Part shown: in pieces, positions 5,939-13,737 of the stretch | Layout of the letters: every line of letters begins with the position of its first letter | How positions within the stretch are numbered: the stretch's first letter is position 1 | From: a virus | IMG/VR virus record: IMGVR_UViG_3300046780_001181 | Location: 1 to 21,468 of that record | Length of the DNA stretch: 21,468 bases | Reading direction: 5' to 3' (one strand) | Position numbers and translations under genes: made by a program | Notes under the pieces: model-generated | What the model saw: only the letters and a program-made list of their open reading frames with translations | The model's database searches: none | What the model was told of the DNA's origin: nothing

Positions 5939-6424
5939 CTACGCCTTCGGTCGCAGTGGTGGAGGCCGAGGCCGCTCGGTGATTATGTCGCCGGCAGTGG
6001 TCGCCCTCGGCTCGTTTGAGCGGGGCGAGATCAGCTTCTGTCTACCCGTGATGTGCTCGAGATTTCTCTGCGCAGTTCGCGCGGCGACGCGGGATTCAGC
6101 CTCGCGTGCTTCGAGGTCAAGCTTGCCCTCCTTGAGCGCTTCGAGCTCGGTGCGTAGCTGGCGGTTCTCAAGGGAGAGCTCGATTGTGAGCTTACGCAAG
6201 CGGTCGATCTCCACGCCCTTCGAGAACTCCTCGGCCGCTACAACCACCTCGGTCTCGCGCTCCTCCATGGCGTCGATCTCTTGCACCTTGCGCTGAAAGG
6301 ACGGGGTGGGGTCCTTGCGCTTCTTCATCTCACGCCACGCCCCGAGCGCCATCGCAAAGATGGCCGCGCCAACCCACTGCGGATCACGAAGCTTGCTGAG
6401 TAGCTGATCGAACAGGTCCTTCAT
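5939..6424 (-). CDS. Membrane-anchored coiled-coil protein, possible inner-membrane spanin
   Basis: The 161-residue product has one hydrophobic segment at about residues 17-31 (WVGAAIFAMALGAW), basic residues after it, a long heptad-like charged helix at about 44-125 and a Pro-rich end (RPRPPPLRPKA). One N-terminal anchor plus a coiled coil is typical of i-spanins, which link inner and outer membranes during Gram-negative lysis; the Pro-rich end is more like an o-spanin, so the assignment is tentative. It overlaps the endolysin gene by four bases (ATGA), consistent with a lysis operon. Confidence 0.45.
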   Translation of the reverse strand: MKDLFDQLLSKLRDPQWVGAAIFAMALGAWREMKKRKDPTPSFQRKVQEIDAMEERETEVVVAAEEFSKGVEIDRLRKLTIELSLENRQLRTELEALKEGKLDLEAREAESRVAARTAQRNLEHITGRQKLISPRSNEPRATTAGDIITERPRPPPLRPKA

Positions 6425-7041
6425 CGCGTGCCGAGGCTCGCGAGATCAGCCGACGACAACAGCCCGCGCGGCCAGTCCTCGACCGATGGATCAAGCCCGA
6501 GCGGGAGGGCGAGGCCACGGATCAGCGGATCGGTGAGGTCGCGCTTGCCCGCGCGCACGCCGTCTCCGCTGTTGCCCTCGATGGTACTCACCGTCCAGCC
6601 GTTCTCAGACACGCCGGTGATGATGCCGGTGTGCCCTTCGCTTTGCCCCTTCTCGAATGGCTTTTCGAGACGGACGAACACGGCTCCAGGGTAGGGGCCG
6701 ACGAGCACACCCGAGCCCCGCGTCGCGCCTAGATCGAACCAACGCCCGCGTGCATATGCAGAGCGCGCAAGCTCGAAGCACCCACCGATCTGACGGTCAA
6801 ACGGGTGCATGAGCAATGCCTCGTGCCAGCACCAGGTAGCGAACCACGCGCACCAGGCCTCGGCCGACACGATGCGCCCCGCCTTCTTGTCGGCGGCGAA
6901 GAGCTCGGACCGCCGCCATTCTGGGCGGTACTCGTCGATGCGGGGGGAGCGGTTGGAGTGCGAGCCGCGCGGCAGCTCGATGATGCCTTCTTCGCGGGCG
7001 GCGACCTCAATGATGCGCGCGAGCTTCGTTGAAAGCGGCAT
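6421..7041 (-). CDS. CHAP/NlpC-P60-like endolysin (peptidoglycan hydrolase)
   Basis: The start is taken at the ATG at 7041 because AAGGAG lies eight bases before it; an earlier in-frame start at 7101 would add an Arg-rich leader and lengthen the overlap with the upstream gene. The 206-residue product has the cysteine-peptidase pattern: WCAWFATWCW with candidate nucleophile Cys64, then EGHTGIITGV with His137, and STIEGNSG with Glu155/Asn157 as the third polar residues. CHAP and NlpC/P60 enzymes cut amide bonds in peptidoglycan. No signal peptide is visible, so release should depend on a holin. Context fits: small membrane protein upstream, coiled-coil membrane protein and LLH-like holin downstream. 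A structural tail lysozyme is less likely given this position. Confidence 0.75.
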   Translation of the reverse strand: MPLSTKLARIIEVAAREEGIIELPRGSHSNRSPRIDEYRPEWRRSELFAADKKAGRIVSAEAWCAWFATWCWHEALLMHPFDRQIGGCFELARSAYARGRWFDLGATRGSGVLVGPYPGAVFVRLEKPFEKGQSEGHTGIITGVSENGWTVSTIEGNSGDGVRAGKRDLTDPLIRGLALPLGLDPSVEDWPRGLLSSADLASLGTR

Positions 7042-7285
7042 GGGCAGGACTCCTTCCCTCCGCCGTCGACGTGAGATGCGCGTTCGCGCCGATGTAGCCA
7101 ACCAGCGCGCCCGAGATGAACAGGAGAAGCATCGCGGAGAGGGATAAAGGCCGAGTAGCCGATGTGCGATGAGCTTCGAAGGATTCGCACATCTTGCACA
7201 CGCTCGTGTTGAGCAGGAGCAGGCTGTTGTTCACCCTGATCAGCAACTCGCGCGCTTCATCCGTTGGCTCTTTCGACTCACTCAC
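7007..7285 (-). CDS. Small single-pass membrane protein, possible second holin or antiholin
   Basis: The 92-residue product starts with GTG at 7285, seven bases after an AAGGAG. Residues 1-45 are polar with a CKMC pair (30-33); one membrane segment spans about 48-68 (SLSAMLLLFISGALVGYIGA); the C-terminus is short and His/Ala-rich. Position immediately upstream of, and overlapping by 35 bases, the endolysin start suggests a lysis role such as holin or antiholin, but a single-pass protein could also be an unrelated membrane protein. Confidence 0.5.
   Translation of the reverse strand: MSESKEPTDEARELLIRVNNSLLLLNTSVCKMCESFEAHRTSATRPLSLSAMLLLFISGALVGYIGANAHLTSTAEGRSPAHAAFNEARAHH
7050..7055 (-). 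promoter_or_regulatory. Ribosome binding site of the endolysin gene
   Basis: AAGGAG on the minus strand, eight bases before the ATG at 7041. It decides that start against the longer in-frame reading from 7101. Confidence 0.6.
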
Positions 7286-7301
7286 TATCTGACTCCTTGC
7301 T

Positions 7302-7646
7302 CTACCGGTTGCGCCCCAAGATCCTGCTCAACAGTCGGTCGAGCGCCCGTGCCCGCGGTCTCTCGGCCGGCGTAGGCTCGTCAGGCAGCTCGTCGTCGAG
7401 GATCGACTTCGTGGGCTGCGTGTTGCGAATGGCGCGGCAAAGGTCGTCGAACGAGCACTCGCGCGCGCCGATGGCCTGTCTCACCAGCGCGGCGAAGGTG
7501 GTCACGTCCTCGGATGCTTCGCGGTTGCGATCCCGAATCGTGGCGCGTTGCGCCAGCATGAGCTGCTCGACGAACGCGAGATCACGCGCACGCCGCCGAC
7601 CGATCAGCACCGGAATGCTGTCGCGCGAGCGTGGGCGGCGAGCCAT
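7302..7646 (-). CDS. Hypothetical basic phage protein
   Basis: The 114-residue product has an Arg-rich N-terminus (MARRPRSRDSIPVLIGRRRA), an alpha-helical middle and an Arg-rich C-terminus after an acidic, Pro-rich linker (LDDELPDEPTPAERP at about 82-96). No catalytic motif or membrane segment is seen. The ATG overlaps the previous stop in TGATG, so translation is coupled to the zincin-like gene. Function unknown; the charge would allow nucleic-acid binding. Confidence 0.55.
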   Translation of the reverse strand: MARRPRSRDSIPVLIGRRRARDLAFVEQLMLAQRATIRDRNREASEDVTTFAALVRQAIGARECSFDDLCRAIRNTQPTKSILDDELPDEPTPAERPRARALDRLLSRILGRNR

Positions 7647-8404
7647 CAGATGCCACCAAGGCGCTTAGTGCGCGCGTGGTCGTCACGCTTGTTCGCGAGC
7701 TTCTTCGAGCCGGCGTCGAGCTTTCCCCAGTTGTCCTCGGACCACGTCTCATAGGTCCCGTCGGGGCGCGCGCGCCGCAGCACGACATACCCCTCGGGCC
7801 CGATCTCGCCGGGTTGGCGTAGCCGCTTGCACCAGTCGAGCCCGTAGCCGAAGTCGTTCTCGAGCTCGACGAGCATGGCGGGCCGGCCGAACAGCTCGCT
7901 CCGGTACCAATGCGGCGTCACGAAGTTGCACGCGGGCCACTTCTCACCCTTGTGCTCGATGATGTAGGTGTCTTGCGTGGGGTCGCAGCACTCGTAAGCG
8001 ACCTGAATGCCGCGCCGCGCTGGGTTCGGGTGGTCCGCCCACACCGCGAGGTACGCGTTGCACTTGGCTTCCGCGAGCTCGTGGCAGATGGACTCGAACA
8101 CGGACGCGGAGCCCGCGGTATTGCCGGTGGTGTTGGCAATGAACACGCGCGCAGCCGGCACGTCGCGAACACGGTCGTAGTAGTGATTGGCGATGGTGTT
8201 CACGTCATCGCCTTGCTCGACGCACACGATTGGCATCGCGCCCTTGGGCACATGCGCCGCGCGGTCGACCACCACCACCGACGCTGGCGCTTCGTCCATG
8301 TACGCCGTCGCGACGTGCTGCGCGTAGATGCGCAGCGGCTCAGCCATCGCGTAGAGGTCCGCCGTGCGGATCCGCGGCGTCTCCGTACAAAGCGCGAAGA
8401 TCAC
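7646..8404 (-). CDS. Putative zincin-like metalloprotein of phage
   Basis: The 252-residue product has HELAEA at 108-113, a HExxE-type sequence, preceded by a hydrophobic strand and followed about 25 residues on by YECCDP (137-142) and NFVTPHWY (160-167). I recall phage proteins with the same order: a helix bearing HE-x-x-E, an (L)VEVCDP box and an F-x-(T)P-x-(WF) box, which look like zinc peptidases with His and Glu ligands. Metal binding and peptidase activity are not demonstrated. The N-terminal third looks like an alpha/beta domain. Overlap of four bases with the lipoprotein gene and one base with the next gene puts it inside the late operon, so it may act on structural or host envelope proteins. 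Confidence in the ORF is high, in the function moderate. Confidence 0.6.
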   Translation of the reverse strand: MIFALCTETPRIRTADLYAMAEPLRIYAQHVATAYMDEAPASVVVVDRAAHVPKGAMPIVCVEQGDDVNTIANHYYDRVRDVPAARVFIANTTGNTAGSASVFESICHELAEAKCNAYLAVWADHPNPARRGIQVAYECCDPTQDTYIIEHKGEKWPACNFVTPHWYRSELFGRPAMLVELENDFGYGLDWCKRLRQPGEIGPEGYVVLRRARPDGTYETWSEDNWGKLDAGSKKLANKRDDHARTKRLGGI

Positions 8405-8796
8405 GTTCCGCCACCGCCGTCATCGAGCCGCACGGTCGTGCCGACCTCGGCCAGGAAGGCGCGTCCTCTATCAGCCGCAGCCGTCACGCCTGGGTCTTGC
8501 GCGGCGCCTGGGGATGACCAGTCGTTCACGAGCCGCTGTACGAGGCACGCGACGGTCTTGGGTCCTTCGGAGATAGCGACGTCCTTGAGCTGGTCTTTCC
8601 AACCGCTCCCGTCATTGAGCAGGATGCCGCTCACCTTGCCAATCGCATCGGGCACGTTCGGCGCGCAGTCGCTCACAACAGCTGGCCAGTCGACCTTCTT
8701 GCCGGCGAGCGTTCCGCACCCGGAAGCGAGAGGCACGGAGAACGCGAACAGGAACACGCTGGCAAACAGAAGGCTGAGTCTTCGCAAGAGTCGCAT
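8401..8796 (-). CDS. Small phage lipoprotein
   Basis: The ATG at 8796 is preferred over one at 8811 because GGAG lies nine bases before it and the product then starts MRLLRRLSLLF, a classical signal sequence. The lipobox ends LASGC with the lipidated cysteine at residue 27. The mature part (about 105 residues) has two more cysteines and no known motif; the C-terminus is Gly-rich. It sits between the tail-fibre gene (61 bases of gap, nothing else seen there) and the zincin-like gene, overlapping the latter by four bases. It could be the outer-membrane half of a spanin pair or a virion-entry or exclusion lipoprotein; the length is greater than a typical o-spanin. Confidence 0.65.
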   Translation of the reverse strand: MRLLRRLSLLFASVFLFAFSVPLASGCGTLAGKKVDWPAVVSDCAPNVPDAIGKVSGILLNDGSGWKDQLKDVAISEGPKTVACLVQRLVNDWSSPGAAQDPGVTAAADRGRAFLAEVGTTVRLDDGGGGT

Positions 8797-8805
8797 CGTG
8801 GGTAT

Positions 8806-8809
8806 CTCC
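8806..8809 (-). promoter_or_regulatory. Ribosome binding site of the small lipoprotein gene
   Basis: GGAG on the minus strand, nine bases before the ATG at 8796. It favours that start over the ATG at 8811, which it overlaps. Confidence 0.4.
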
Positions 8810-8871
8810 ATTCGGGTTGTGTTGCCCTCAATGAAGAGACTGCGACCAGCGCTATGCGCACTGCGGATGGT

Positions 8872-10650
8872 CTAGCCAGGTATCAGCTGATCCGCGGTGA
8901 ACGTGTATTCGACTCCGAAGACCCTATCCAGCGTCGCGGTCCCGCCCGTTCCGCCCGCGGCGATCGCGACGACAATAGAGAACGCGCCCTTGTTGAGGGT
9001 GTATCCGATGTTGTCCAGCAGACGCGTCTGAAGATTAGTAGTTCCGTCGTCTTGCACCGCTGTGGCAAGAGAGGTTGTGTTGCCGTCAAAATCGACGGCG
9101 AGAACGATGAACGCCATCTTGCTCGTGCCGCTGCGCGCCGCGCTGGGCTGCATGCGAACACGAACGCGATTGAGTACGCCAAAATGCGGGACATCTAGAC
9201 CGAAGAACAGGCTTCCCGTGGGACCGCTTATGTTCGACACCCACGCGTGAGTAGCGCTGTCCCAGTGCCATGAGGCGTATTGGACGTTGGTGCTCGAAAT
9301 CGTGACAGTGGTCTGCGAGGTCTGTGCATCGCTGAAGGCGTTCACGATTCGCGTCTGCGGGATCACAGGCGAGATTTGAAAGCCAGAAGCAATGGCTAGG
9401 TTCGCCGCGATCAAGTTGTTGCCAGCGCGGATGTCGCCGACGCTCGGCGGTGCGGTCACGCCGGTATAGATCTTCCCCGCGGTCGCGTAGACGTTGCCCG
9501 TGACCGAGTACACGTCAATGTCCGCACGGAGATCACGGCTCGCCCAGATGTCTCCTTGGAACGTCGGTGCTGCACCGGTAAAGACGTTCGTGGCTTGAAC
9601 GCCGCCGGTCGTGGCGAACTCTCCGAGCAAGGCGAGGTTGCCAACGATTTGTTGGTTGCCCGTGAAGCTGTTGCCGCCTGCGAGCCGCGCGAAGATCGAT
9701 GTGCTGATCGTGTCGAGCTTCGTTTTGTCCGCGGCTGACATGAAGCCCGCCACCGCCGCGGTCGCAAGCGCATGAAGCGACGCGCCAGGCTGATTGCCGT
9801 GCGCGTGTACGTGGTCGATTCGCGCGCTCTCAAGCAGTACGCCAGGCGTCGCAGTACCAAGCGGTTGCGGAGCGAGATTCGAAAGCGGCGTGCTCACTGA
9901 CGTGTCGAGCTTGTTCTTGTCTGCCGGGCTCATGAAGCCAGCTGTCGCTGCAGTCGCCAGCGCGTGCTGCGCTCCACCTCCGCGGTTGCCGTGCTGCGCG
10001 TCGGTCGCAAGGGTCCCTACCTGAATCGAGTCCGCGTTCACCGCGATCGAACCGTCAGGCGGTGCGCCCACGTTGAAGACGCGATCCGCGCTGAGGTCGC
10101 CGCCACCCGTGAGCCCGTTGCCTGCGTTGAGCGTGCGATTCGAGATGCCCCCACTCGCCGGGGCTTGCCATGTGGCTGTGGTCGTCGACGTCGCGGTGAG
10201 TACTTGCCCGATGGTAGGCGTGCCCGTGACCGCCATCGTATTGGCGGTCGAGATGGCGCCTACTTGCTGCGCGGTCGTCTGGTGCGGGTTGTTGAAGTCC
10301 GAGCGGTGGTTGTCGTTGAGCACCTTGTCAGAAGACGCGTAGAAGCCGTTGACCGTGGTCGTGGCTACGGCGTGGAGCGTTCCTCCCGGAAGGTCACCGT
10401 GCTCGAAGGCGTTGAGCGCACCGGAGCTGATGACCCACCAGTTGACGGGTGCGAGATTGAAGAGGCCGTACCAAGCGCCGTTATCGAGGCGCTGAAAGAC
10501 CTTGCCAACATCTTCGATGGTGACAGCGCGGCCGTCTGGGTACTCCGAATCGTTGACGATGCCGGCGTTGAGATTGGTCTCGTTCGCGATCGTGCCGGCA
10601 AGAATGCCGTGGATGCCGTGTTCGATCGTGAGCGCCTTATGATGCGGCAT
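8872..10650 (-). CDS. Tail fibre protein A
   Basis: The 592-residue protein has an N-terminal anchor of about 72 residues shared with the fibre at 13734-15860, a repetitive shaft, and a C-terminal domain (about 430-592) unlike any I recognise. The shaft has three copies of a HA-x-AT-x4-GF-x-S-x2-DK-x2-L element (about residues 86-112, 225-250, 289-314), common in phage fibres, and an HVHAH motif (280-284) like the metal-binding HxH motifs of fibre tips. The middle is rich in Gly, Asn, Thr and Ala with Gly-Asn turns as in trimeric beta fibres. Role: receptor contact, as the distal end of the baseplate appendage. It lies downstream of the glycoside hydrolase by 48 bases; the ribosome site is weak. 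Confidence 0.8.
   Translation of the reverse strand: MPHHKALTIEHGIHGILAGTIANETNLNAGIVNDSEYPDGRAVTIEDVGKVFQRLDNGAWYGLFNLAPVNWWVISSGALNAFEHGDLPGGTLHAVATTTVNGFYASSDKVLNDNHRSDFNNPHQTTAQQVGAISTANTMAVTGTPTIGQVLTATSTTTATWQAPASGGISNRTLNAGNGLTGGGDLSADRVFNVGAPPDGSIAVNADSIQVGTLATDAQHGNRGGGAQHALATAATAGFMSPADKNKLDTSVSTPLSNLAPQPLGTATPGVLLESARIDHVHAHGNQPGASLHALATAAVAGFMSAADKTKLDTISTSIFARLAGGNSFTGNQQIVGNLALLGEFATTGGVQATNVFTGAAPTFQGDIWASRDLRADIDVYSVTGNVYATAGKIYTGVTAPPSVGDIRAGNNLIAANLAIASGFQISPVIPQTRIVNAFSDAQTSQTTVTISSTNVQYASWHWDSATHAWVSNISGPTGSLFFGLDVPHFGVLNRVRVRMQPSAARSGTSKMAFIVLAVDFDGNTTSLATAVQDDGTTNLQTRLLDNIGYTLNKGAFSIVVAIAAGGTGGTATLDRVFGVEYTFTADQLIPG
9709..10395 (-). repeat. Three copies of a fibre-shaft repeat in tail fibre A
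   Basis: The 26-28 residue element with core GFMSPADKNKLDT occurs at 10315-10395 (diverged copy GFYASSDKVLND), 9901-9978 and 9709-9786. The last two are nearly identical in sequence and separated by 114 bases. This is a familiar modular unit of tail fibres, and close copies allow recombinational exchange. Confidence 0.7.
10435..10650 (-). repeat. Duplicated fibre anchor domain (copy 1)
   Basis: The first 72 residues of fibre A align end to end and without gaps with residues 1-72 of the lectin fibre encoded at 15645-15860. By hand count 44 of 72 positions are identical, including GTIA, AGIV, DVGK and WYGLFN and the closing NWW. The two copies are about 5 kb apart in the same orientation. I read it as the domain that docks fibres on the baseplate. 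Confidence 0.75.
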
Positions 10651-10698
10651 GCGCTGCCACTATCGTTGCGACGGCCAGCGCCCCGCGGAATCGACTAT

Positions 10699-12453
10699 TC
10701 ACGTCCCGACGTGGTCGAGGTTCCACTGCACAAGCGCATCCATCTTCGGGCACTGCCGAGGAACCGCGTTGATGATCTGGCGAATATCTTCCATCCAGCC
10801 CCAACGGCCCCATTGCGAGAAGTCGCCCGCGTGGTGATAGGCAACGATCGGCCCGTTCGGCCCGCTGCTCCGAACCGAGCTCGCGTGAACCGAGTTGAGC
10901 CAGTTGTAGAGGAGTCCGTACATGTTCGCGTGGCGATTGATGTCGTTCAATCGGGCTTGCAACGCGGTGTTCCCGAAGTCGCTGTTGTAGAGGTGCTGAC
11001 CGCCCTCGTAGCAAGCCATGGGCAAGTTGTGCACCGCGGCCGCCGCAACGCTCGCTTGGAAATCGGCAATCACGGGTGGGATGTCTTCGGCAGCAATGCG
11101 CGCGATCGTTTGGGGGATGGTCTCGCTCATCGTGAGCGGGTTGTCCCCTCGGTCATGCCCAAAGTACGGCGCGACCGCCATGAAGTCTGCGTACTGCCAC
11201 GCGCGCGTGCCGTCGGTGAAAGGACCCACGGTGTACTGCCAGTCGCGAAGGATCTCGTTGCGCAGGACATAACCGACCTGCGACTCGAGCACGTGATGCA
11301 AACGAGAAGGTGCGATGCCGGCGTTGAGCATCGCCTGGCGCATGTACCTGCCCATGATCGCTTGGTACCCGAAGCGCGTGTCGTACTCGTTCGGTAGGCC
11401 GTAACGCGAGATCCCGAGCCGCATGGCGTCTCCGCCGTTGTAGAAGGCGTCGTTCCACTGCTCGTTGCCGTACGCGAAAAAGAAGTGCATCCACGGGGGC
11501 GCGTAGCTCGCGCACAGCCCGGCCATGCCGTCGCACCAGTTCGTGGTCGCGAAGAGCGGGACCTGGAACCACAGGTGACTGTTGTTGAGGCGGCACATGT
11601 CGATGAGGAGCTCGTTGCTGGCTCCCTGACGACGCGCTTGAAGCGCGTAGCCCGCGGTCGTGCGGGTGCTCCAGTCCGTGACAGCGCGCGAAAGGTCAGG
11701 CGTGGTTTCAGAGCTGCCGAGGCGATCGATGTTGTTGATCTGCTGCATGTCGAGCATGCGCAGCACGCCAAAAGGGGCGAGGGTCTCCATAAACCGCGGG
11801 TTGAAGAGTTTCGTCGCGTAGTCGGTCTCGTTGGCGATCGGAACGACGACCAGGTTGCGCACTGGGTTCGAGACGTTCGACCGCGTGATCAGGATGCCTA
11901 CGCGGTTGATGACATCGCCATCGTTCGCACCGTCGAGCTGCAGCACGTAGCGCCCCGGCGCGGAGCTGAGGATCGAGCCTCCAAAGTCGACGGAGATATC
12001 ACCGTCCCCCTGGTAGAGCGCGACATGTGGCCCCGGGTAGAGAACGCGTGCTTGAAAGCCTGCGTATTGGCCGCTGCCAGCGACTACGCTCCGAGGCCAC
12101 CCGTTGGCGTCGAGCGCGAGATTCTCACCCCCGCCGTAGCCCCAGTCCGAGCGTTGCCACCCCAGATCGAGCCCGTGCACGCAGCTGTCGTAATAGGTGA
12201 GCCAGGGGATGTTCATCGAAGCGCGAGAGCGCGCGCTGGTAACGGGGCTTGAGCCCGCCGCTCCAACGAGCCCGGGCAGAATGCCGGCTACGGAGCCGCC
12301 AATCCCAGTACCGCCGCCGAACATCTGCCCGCGCAGCCCTGGGAGCTGGCCTGCGACTTGGCCCGTGATCTCCACCGTGGGTGCGGACCCGTCACCGCCA
12401 CCGCCGCGCGGGCGGCCGAGAAGGCTGCGCAGCAAGGGGATCCCGGGACGCAT
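10699..12453 (-). CDS. Tail-associated glycoside hydrolase (clan A-like), LPGL-repeat N-terminus
   Basis: The 584-residue protein has an Arg/Gly-rich start, two VAxxLPGLxG repeats (about residues 31-42 and 53-65), then a large domain. Features of a clan GH-A TIM barrel are visible: AYGNEQWND with candidate acid/base Glu331, and CYEGGQHL with candidate nucleophile Glu483, both at strand ends. Tryptophans at WGYGG and WQYADF could line a sugar site. The residue roles are inferred from the pattern. There is no signal peptide, so it is likely a virion enzyme that cleaves host capsule or exopolysaccharide. It starts nine bases after the SGNH gene and precedes fibre A. Which polysaccharide it cuts cannot be read from sequence. 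Confidence 0.7.
   Translation of the reverse strand: MRPGIPLLRSLLGRPRGGGGDGSAPTVEITGQVAGQLPGLRGQMFGGGTGIGGSVAGILPGLVGAAGSSPVTSARSRASMNIPWLTYYDSCVHGLDLGWQRSDWGYGGGENLALDANGWPRSVVAGSGQYAGFQARVLYPGPHVALYQGDGDISVDFGGSILSSAPGRYVLQLDGANDGDVINRVGILITRSNVSNPVRNLVVVPIANETDYATKLFNPRFMETLAPFGVLRMLDMQQINNIDRLGSSETTPDLSRAVTDWSTRTTAGYALQARRQGASNELLIDMCRLNNSHLWFQVPLFATTNWCDGMAGLCASYAPPWMHFFFAYGNEQWNDAFYNGGDAMRLGISRYGLPNEYDTRFGYQAIMGRYMRQAMLNAGIAPSRLHHVLESQVGYVLRNEILRDWQYTVGPFTDGTRAWQYADFMAVAPYFGHDRGDNPLTMSETIPQTIARIAAEDIPPVIADFQASVAAAAVHNLPMACYEGGQHLYNSDFGNTALQARLNDINRHANMYGLLYNWLNSVHASSVRSSGPNGPIVAYHHAGDFSQWGRWGWMEDIRQIINAVPRQCPKMDALVQWNLDHVGT
12259..12363 (-). repeat. LPGL repeat pair, glycoside hydrolase gene
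   Basis: Two copies of a 22-residue unit with core GQVAGQLPGLRG and GSVAGILPGLVG lie at the start of the glycoside hydrolase. The same unit is present in the SGNH and lectin-fibre genes next door. Confidence 0.75.
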
Positions 12454-12462
12454 CAGCTCAGC

Positions 12463-13737
12463 TCACGTTGGGAAAGGCCACCATCCACTCACGGGAACAT
12501 CGGCGCTGGTCGACCAGTAGATCGGATTGTTGTTGTTCGTGGCCGCGAAAAAGCTCTGAAAGCCAGGGACGTCCTTGTCGAAGTACGCGCCGTAGATCGA
12601 CGCGAAGCTGTTCGCCTGCAGCAGACGCGCAGCGGTGTCGTGCTGCGGCCCGAGCGGTTGCCCGGTGTAGTACGCAGAGACGAAGTCCCAGGCCTCGTTT
12701 TGGAGGGAGGTCGCTTGCGTGCCGGTGACGCTGCCCAGGGTTGCCGCGCCGACGGGAGAGCGACGATAGAGCGACGCGTAGATCACGCAGCCCATGAAGT
12801 ACGCGCCCACCTCGGTCAGGTGCACGTCGCCTTCTGGGTAGTCTTCGTCTTGAATCACCGTGTAAACGGTGGCTGCGGAGCTGCCCTGGGTAATACCAGC
12901 GATGCTGCCCGTCGTAGCCCGCTCGAGCAGATAGGCGAGCGCGCTGCCCCCCGGCAAGGTCGCCATGCGGTCAAGCCGCCCGGTGAAAGAGAGCGTGTCG
13001 TTGATGCGTGTTGCGACGCCTTCCCAAAAAATGGTTTGTGCGCGCGTCAGGGCGAGCCAGTCTGTCAGGTCGCTCGCGTTCGTGATCCACGGCCATGCGT
13101 CGTAGTAGTAGCCAATGCCGCTCGGTGACGTGAAGTGAAAGGTCTCGTAGTAGGCGCGCAGCGACTTCAGCCCTTCGGAGAAGCGAAGCGATTCGAGCGA
13201 GTAGTGATCCTCTGCGATCACGAGGTGCGTGTAGTCGGTCGCCGAGATGCGGTTCGTGTTCTTCATCTCGAGGAACGCGTCTTGTCCCTCGGTGCCATCG
13301 CGGTTCTGGCCGTTCGTCCAGCCATCCCACGTCGTGGTGTCGTAGGGGTTGCCGCCGTTGGCGGTGCGCGCCCAAATCGTCGACGCCGGATACATCTGAT
13401 TTTCGTACTCGTTCGAGTAACCGCGGTCGGTCGCGATGTGGTCGACCACCGCCGCAATTTGAGCGTTGAGCAAGGAGTGCCCCGAATAGAAAACCGAGGC
13501 GGCACTGAGCGGCGTGCCGAGGTCCGGTGCACTTGCCGAGCTGCCCACCGCTGCACCTCGCAAGCCGGGCAACGAAGCCGCGACCGTTCCAGACAGCCCT
13601 ACGCCCGTCTGCAAACTCGCCCCGCGCAAGCCAGGTAAGACGGCGGCCACGGTGCCCACCAGGCCGGAAGGTGTGCCGCTGCCGCTGCCCCGCTTGGCGA
13701 CGCTCGCAGGCCAGCCCGACCAGCGCGGCCAGCTCAT
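12463..13737 (-). CDS. Tail-associated SGNH-hydrolase-like protein, LPGL-repeat N-terminus
   Basis: The 424-residue protein has an Arg/Trp start, two VAxxLPGLxG repeats (28-40, 50-62), and a domain beginning at about residue 78 with VFYSGHSLLN, where Ser88 would be the nucleophile of a GDSL-type esterase; here His replaces the usual Asp of GDSL. Near residue 304-311, DVHLTEVG, gives the D-x-H catalytic pair (Asp304, His306) of SGNH hydrolases. Such enzymes remove acetyl groups from polysaccharides. The region between (about 90-300) carries aromatic residues and several Asn and Tyr. The ATG overlaps the previous stop as ATGA. No signal peptide, so virion association is likely. The last third resembles nothing I know. 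Confidence 0.7.
   Translation of the reverse strand: MSWPRWSGWPASVAKRGSGSGTPSGLVGTVAAVLPGLRGASLQTGVGLSGTVAASLPGLRGAAVGSSASAPDLGTPLSAASVFYSGHSLLNAQIAAVVDHIATDRGYSNEYENQMYPASTIWARTANGGNPYDTTTWDGWTNGQNRDGTEGQDAFLEMKNTNRISATDYTHLVIAEDHYSLESLRFSEGLKSLRAYYETFHFTSPSGIGYYYDAWPWITNASDLTDWLALTRAQTIFWEGVATRINDTLSFTGRLDRMATLPGGSALAYLLERATTGSIAGITQGSSAATVYTVIQDEDYPEGDVHLTEVGAYFMGCVIYASLYRRSPVGAATLGSVTGTQATSLQNEAWDFVSAYYTGQPLGPQHDTAARLLQANSFASIYGAYFDKDVPGFQSFFAATNNNNPIYWSTSADVPVSGWWPFPT
13552..13656 (-). repeat. LPGL repeat pair, SGNH gene
   Basis: Two copies with core GTVAAVLPGLRGA and GTVAASLPGLRGA, 22 residues apart, lie at the N-terminus of the SGNH-like protein. These two are the most alike of the six copies seen in the window. 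Confidence 0.75.

Noticed and set aside
8812-8871. Possible terminator hairpin between fibre A and the lipoprotein gene.
   Set aside because: Only a very short GCGC/GCGC pairing is present and no U-run follows.
9964-11397. A 477-codon plus-strand open frame.
   Set aside because: It runs antisense to fibre A and the glycoside hydrolase, and its Arg/Val/His-rich sequence shows no domain.
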